Of a DNA stretch of 64,000 bases, positions 60,385-64,000 are shown one piece after another; the stretch's first letter is position 1; each line of letters starts with the position of its first letter. Position numbers and translations under genes: made by a program. This DNA is from Bradyrhizobium rifense (GTDB lineage Bacteria; Pseudomonadota; Alphaproteobacteria; Rhizobiales; Xanthobacteraceae): the NCBI RefSeq assembly GCF_008123425.1, contig NZ_VSSS01000023.1:1-64000 (forward strand), written 5' to 3'. The notes beneath the pieces were generated by a model, which made no database searches, was not told the DNA's origin, and saw only the letters and a program-made list of their open reading frames with translations.

Positions 60385-61542
60385 ATGTTCAGCTCTCCCG
60401 ACGTTGCACGCATGAAGCAAGAACTCGCAAGGCTCATTGCGATCGACACGCAGAATCCGCCCGGTCGCGAAGCTCCGGCTGCGCAGTATTTGCATGAGTT
60501 GCTCGCGTCCGAAGGCTTCGACGTATTGGAGCAGGAGTACAAGCCGGGACGCGTCAACGTCGTCGCTCGGCTCGAGAACGGCCCCGGACCGGTTTTCGCC
60601 TTCAACACTCATATGGATGTGGTACCGGCCGGCGATGGCTGGTCCTCGGATCCCTTTGCCCTGGCCGAAAGGGACGGACGGCTCTATGGCCGCGGCGCCT
60701 GCGACTGCAAGGGACCTTTGGCCGCCATGCTGGAGGCCATGCGCATGCTGGCCGGCGATCGCACGGCATGGTCTGGCACGCTGCTCGGTGTCTTCGCGGC
60801 CGACGAAGAGATTGCCAGCGAGGGCGCCAGGTTCTACGCCGCGGGTCATCCCAGGATCGACGCTGCGGTGATCGGCGAGCCGACATCGAATGCCGTTTTC
60901 TCGGCACACAAGGGCAGCCTCCGGCCGATCGTGCGGGTGTCCGGCGTGTCGGCGCATTCCGGCACACCGCACCTTGGCGAGAACGCGATCTACCGTGCCG
61001 GCGAATTGCTCGGGCTTGTCGCCGAGCATCACGACAAGGTGGTCCGTCATCGTAGCCATCCCCTGGTCGGAGCAGCCAGCCTCACGGTCACCAGGATCAA
61101 TGGTGGCCATGCCGATAACGTGCTGCCCGGCGCCTGTGACCTTCTGTTCGATCGCCGGATGGTGCCCGGGGAGGATGAGGAGGCTGTCAAGCGCGGGATC
61201 GAGGAGCTCCTCGTGGCCGCGCGCGAGCGCTTCGGCCTGCGTGCCGAAGTCGTTGATTACAAGGCGACAACCGGCGGTGCGACGGAAACGGCGTCGGACA
61301 GTTCGATCGTGCAGGCGAGCCTTGCTGCCAGCCGCGCCAACGGTGTGACAAAGCCCGGTCCGTTCGGCTTCCAGGGCGCTTGCGACCTCGTGCATTTCAC
61401 CGGCGTCGGCGCGCAGGGGACCGTGATCGGACCGGGTGATCTCGCCGTCGCCCACAAGCCCGACGAGTTCGTGCCGGTCGACGAGTTCGTCACTGCCAGC
61501 CTGATCTATCGCGACGTGGCGAGAGCCATGCTGCGCAACTAG
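60385..61542 (+). CDS. M20 family zinc deacylase (acetylornithine deacetylase-like)
   Basis: A 385-residue M20 metallohydrolase. Metal ligands: His in NTHMDVVPAG (about 74), bridging Asp in GRGACDCKGPLAA (about 107), the catalytic/ligand Glu pair in AADEEIASEG (about 141), Glu in VIGEPTS (about 165), and the late His in VAHKPDEFV (about 360). A dimerisation lobe lies between. It removes an acyl group from an N-acyl amino acid or diamine. Between the ABC transporter and the enolase-superfamily genes, it is likely a catabolic deacylase. N-acetyl-diaminobutyrate is a possible substrate by analogy, but ectoine-pathway deacylases are of another family. Confidence 0.88.
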   Translation: MFSSPDVARMKQELARLIAIDTQNPPGREAPAAQYLHELLASEGFDVLEQEYKPGRVNVVARLENGPGPVFAFNTHMDVVPAGDGWSSDPFALAERDGRLYGRGACDCKGPLAAMLEAMRMLAGDRTAWSGTLLGVFAADEEIASEGARFYAAGHPRIDAAVIGEPTSNAVFSAHKGSLRPIVRVSGVSAHSGTPHLGENAIYRAGELLGLVAEHHDKVVRHRSHPLVGAASLTVTRINGGHADNVLPGACDLLFDRRMVPGEDEEAVKRGIEELLVAARERFGLRAEVVDYKATTGGATETASDSSIVQASLAASRANGVTKPGPFGFQGACDLVHFTGVGAQGTVIGPGDLAVAHKPDEFVPVDEFVTASLIYRDVARAMLRN

Positions 61543-61553
61543 GACCTGAACGT

Positions 61554-62654
61554 TTGCGCGTTTCACTGCACTTGGCTGATTTGCACTACGGCGGCGGGCT
61601 CGTCCTGCACACCGCGTCGTCGGGCAGCATTCCGTCCTTGACGGAAGTCTACCTGCGGCTCGATGACGGAGCGACGGTCGGCCTCGGCGAGGTGAGGGCC
61701 AACATCGCCTATCTCAACGGCTATGACGAAAGGACCGTGGTGGAGGCCGTCATCTCCGCCGTTCGTGACGTCGACTGGCGGCGCGATCCGCTCGACCTGA
61801 TCGCGATGATGACGCTCTGGGAGGCGCCCTATATCGCGCCGGTCCGCACGCTGATCGATTGCGCGTTGCATGATCTCGTCGCGCGCCGGGAGCGCAAGAG
61901 CGTGGCCGCCTGGCTTGGCGCGCCACGCGGGGATGTGACCTGCAAGACGAACCAGACCCTGTTCTGGTCGTCGCACGAAGACTTCCTTGCCCAGGCGCAG
62001 GCTTACGTCGATCGCGGCTACAGGGATCTCAAGGTGCGCATCGCCGTCGACGACTTCGCCGAGGATCTGCGCCGTATCACGGCCTTGCGGGAGCGCTTCG
62101 GCGAGCGGGTTAAGATTGCGGCGGATGCAAACGGACGCTGGACGGCCGATGAGGCGCTCGCCAAGCTTGACGCGCTCGCCGCGTACGACCTCGCCTATGT
62201 CGAGCAGCCGGTGCCGGCCGACGATTGGGCGAGCATCGATGAACTCGCACAGCGAAGCCCGATTCCCGTGATGCTTGACGAAAGTATCGCGACGACCAAT
62301 GACGTCACGCGGATATGCGCATATGAAGGGCGGGTGTTTGCGCACCTCAAGCTCGTCAAGCTCGGCGGCATTGCACCGACCGTCGCGGCAGCGCGGAAGC
62401 TGTCGGAGGCCGGTGTGCTCTTCATGATCGGCCAGATGAACGAGGGAGCCGCTGCCACCGCGGCGGCGCTGCACGTCGCCTGCGCAACCATGCCTGAATT
62501 CGCCGAGCTCTATGGAGCTGACGGGCTGGTCGATGATCCGGTTTCAGGCATTTCCTACACCGACGGGGCGGTCCATGCAGAGCGCGCTCCTGGGCTCGGC
62601 GTCGTCTTCGACGCCGCCACCACCAAGCTTATCGGAGACTACAGATATGACTAG
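61554..62654 (+). CDS. mandelate racemase/muconate lactonizing enzyme family protein
   Basis: A 366-residue enolase-superfamily enzyme. N-terminal capping domain (1-120), then the barrel: base motif DLKVRIAV (KxR instead of the usual KxK), metal ligands Asp in IAADANGRW, Glu in YVEQPVPAD and Asp/Glu in VMLDESIAT, and the second base Lys in LKLVKLGGI. The family includes dipeptide epimerases, N-acylamino-acid racemases, and hydroxyproline-betaine epimerase; this one is unassigned. TTG 61554 is the start, with AGGA about 8 bases upstream. It overlaps the M24 gene by 8 bases. Confidence 0.88.
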   Translation: MRVSLHLADLHYGGGLVLHTASSGSIPSLTEVYLRLDDGATVGLGEVRANIAYLNGYDERTVVEAVISAVRDVDWRRDPLDLIAMMTLWEAPYIAPVRTLIDCALHDLVARRERKSVAAWLGAPRGDVTCKTNQTLFWSSHEDFLAQAQAYVDRGYRDLKVRIAVDDFAEDLRRITALRERFGERVKIAADANGRWTADEALAKLDALAAYDLAYVEQPVPADDWASIDELAQRSPIPVMLDESIATTNDVTRICAYEGRVFAHLKLVKLGGIAPTVAAARKLSEAGVLFMIGQMNEGAAATAAALHVACATMPEFAELYGADGLVDDPVSGISYTDGAVHAERAPGLGVVFDAATTKLIGDYRYD

Positions 62655-63819
62655 CGATAGCGTGCAGCAGGGCTCTGAATCAGCGTTCCCGAAACAGGAG
62701 TATGATGGACGGGTCGCACGCGCGCGCGCGCTGCTCGCCAAGGCCGGCATCGACGTTATGGTCGTCACCGGGCCCGAAAACATCTTCTACCTCACGGGTC
62801 AGCAGACGCCGGGCTACTACACGTTTCAGGCGCTGCTCCTGCCGCTCGAGGGCGAACCCGCCTTCGTCGTCCGTCAGCTCGAATATTTCAACTTCATCGC
62901 AAACACCTTTATTGCCAATGCGCAAGTCTACCAGGACGGCGATCAGCCGGTGAATTTCCTGGTGAACGTCATCAAGGACCGCAGCTGGGCGTCGAAGCGG
63001 ATCGCGATCGACAAGCGCGGCTGGTTTCTCCCGGTCGCAACCTATGAAGCGCTCCAGGATAAGCTCGGGACGGTCCACGACGGGGCAGGGATCATCGAGC
63101 AGCTCCGTATCGTGAAGTCGGCGGCCGAGCTGGAAAAAATCATAACTGCGGCGTCCTATGTCGAAGCCGGCATGCGCGCAGGCCTTACCGCGGTGAAGCG
63201 CGGCGCGAGCGAAAACGACCTCGTCTCCGCCATGGTGGGAACGTCGATCGCTGCGGGCTCCGAATACGTCGGCATGGAGCCGCTGGTCTCCGTCGGCCGC
63301 CGCAGCGGCGTGCCGCACGGCACCTGGCGGCGCAGACGGATCGGGGCCGACGACCCCGCATTTCTGGAAATGGCCGGCAGCCATGATCGCTACCACGCGG
63401 CGCTGATGCGCAGCGCCTGGATTGGCGCCATGCCGCAGCGCGCGATCGACATGGAGATGACTTGTCAGGACGGGCTTTCCGCAGCGCTCGAGGCAATCAA
63501 GCCGGGCGCACTTTGCGAGGCGCCGCATCTGGCCTGTCAACGGATCATCGATCGCGCGGGTTATACCGAGAACTTCAAGAAGCGAGTCGGCTACAGCATC
63601 GGGATCGCCTTTGCGCCGGATTGGGGCGAGGGCGGCGTGCTCAGCCTGTACACGGGCGTGACCACTGAATTACGCCCGGGCATGACGTTCCACCTTCCGG
63701 TCGCAATGCGAGATTTCGGCCAATTCACCGTCGGCGTCAGCGAGACCGTCATCGTCACCGAAACCGGCTGCCGGCCGCTCAGCACCATCAATCGCTCCAT
63801 CCTGCGTATCGCTGGTTGA
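62647..63819 (+). CDS. M24-fold hydrolase related to ectoine hydrolase (DoeA/EutD)
   Basis: A 390-residue creatinase/prolidase-fold protein. The N-terminal domain (VARARALLAKAGIDVMVVTG; PENIFYLTGQ) precedes a pita-bread C-terminal domain. Four of five metal ligands of metallo-members are lost (FLEMAG for D, RYHAALMR for D, GYSIG for GHGIG, GMTFHLP for the first Glu), while His in SGVPHGTW is kept as in creatinase. RVGYSIGIAFAPDWGEGGVL and LRPGMTFHLP closely resemble DoeA, which opens the ectoine ring without metal. The substrate is probably a cyclic or acylated amino acid. ATG 62647 overlaps the previous stop. Confidence 0.85.
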   Translation: MTSDSVQQGSESAFPKQEYDGRVARARALLAKAGIDVMVVTGPENIFYLTGQQTPGYYTFQALLLPLEGEPAFVVRQLEYFNFIANTFIANAQVYQDGDQPVNFLVNVIKDRSWASKRIAIDKRGWFLPVATYEALQDKLGTVHDGAGIIEQLRIVKSAAELEKIITAASYVEAGMRAGLTAVKRGASENDLVSAMVGTSIAAGSEYVGMEPLVSVGRRSGVPHGTWRRRRIGADDPAFLEMAGSHDRYHAALMRSAWIGAMPQRAIDMEMTCQDGLSAALEAIKPGALCEAPHLACQRIIDRAGYTENFKKRVGYSIGIAFAPDWGEGGVLSLYTGVTTELRPGMTFHLPVAMRDFGQFTVGVSETVIVTETGCRPLSTINRSILRIAG

Positions 63820-63885
63820 TGGACGAAAAAGTTAGTGTAGTCAGCAGTTTAGAGTGAAATGGTCCGATTCCGGTTCGGTCTCAAG

Positions 63886-64000
63886 CTATCGTCGCCAGGT
63901 CGGCGTCAGCCCCTCGCGCATGGCAAAACGCCGGAGCGGGCCGATGGCGCCGAGCAGGTGCATGCCGACGGCGCGGACCGGCTGCAGCGGCAGGAAATCG
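63886..64000 (-). CDS. UbiH-type FAD-dependent hydroxylase, C-terminal part
   Basis: Only the last 37 codons are present: DFLPLQPVRAVGMHLLGAIG, PLRRFAMREGLTP, TWRR, then TAG. The PVRAVGMHLLxxIGPLRRFAMREG block is the conserved end of UbiH/UbiF/Coq6-type flavin monooxygenases, which hydroxylate the ubiquinone ring. The rest lies beyond the window. Confidence 0.75.
   Translation of the reverse strand, partial: DFLPLQPVRAVGMHLLGAIGPLRRFAMREGLTPTWRR

Overview
The window is about 64 kb of high-GC alphaproteobacterial chromosome and looks like Bradyrhizobium or a close relative in the Nitrobacteraceae. The grounds are the ndvB/ndvD/ndvC set for cyclic beta-1,3/1,6-glucan, the GC-rich codon use, the many small conserved hypothetical genes of this group, and the CCTCATCCTGAGG-type palindromic intergenic repeats near 1.9 kb. 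Bases 1-19 are exactly the Tn5/Nextera mosaic end, so the window begins at a contig end carrying untrimmed library adapter. It ends inside a UbiH-type flavin hydroxylase gene.

Layout. 0-5 kb: single genes (zinc-ribbon protein, AI-2E/PerM-type permease, NUDIX hydrolase), an epoxide-hydrolase-like gene bracketed by 20-bp repeats, and a small secreted protein. 4.9-16.7 kb: an eleven-gene minus-strand catabolic and transport unit with a divergent LysR gene. It holds a CUT2/Rbs-type ABC importer, a GlcD-like flavoprotein, hydroxyquinol 1,2-dioxygenase, maleylacetate reductase, a COG0402 amidohydrolase, a 3-hydroxyisobutyrate-dehydrogenase-like enzyme and two small ferredoxin-like-fold proteins. 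It should funnel an unidentified compound through hydroxyquinol and maleylacetate to 3-oxoadipate. 16.7-22.4 kb: small hypothetical genes, then a debris zone with two amber-interrupted genes, palindromic elements and paralog remnants, ending at the 3' end of tRNA-Lys(UUU). 22.7-28.5 kb: cyclic beta-glucan synthesis. 28.8-43.6 kb: mostly core genes (SPOR-like envelope protein, glmU, glmS, DUF502, two dehydrogenases, recG, sdhE, mfd). 43.7-45 kb: small membrane proteins and TerC.

45.07-49.68 kb is a 4.6-kb block (SDR, two-subunit molybdenum hydroxylase, divergent LysR). It is flanked by two copies of the 3' end of the neighbouring GGDEF-like gene. The copies encode the same 28 C-terminal residues with only synonymous differences, which marks an insertion or allele-exchange boundary. 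49.7-54.3 kb: degenerate GGDEF protein, an AMP-binding-fold protein lacking catalytic motifs, and a YejA-like solute-binding protein. 54.6-56.9 kb: IalB-like protein, hspQ and an AEC transporter.

57-63.8 kb is a second catabolic module: a GntR regulator with two tandem winged-helix domains, divergent from a polar amino-acid ABC importer, an M20 deacylase, an enolase-superfamily enzyme and a metal-independent M24 hydrolase resembling ectoine hydrolase (DoeA/EutD). The gene set suggests uptake and stepwise hydrolysis and isomerisation of a cyclic or N-acylated amino acid. It does not match a complete known ectoine cluster. The best candidates for undescribed biology are this module, the hydroxyquinol cluster with no hydroxylase, and the bounded 4.6-kb insertion.
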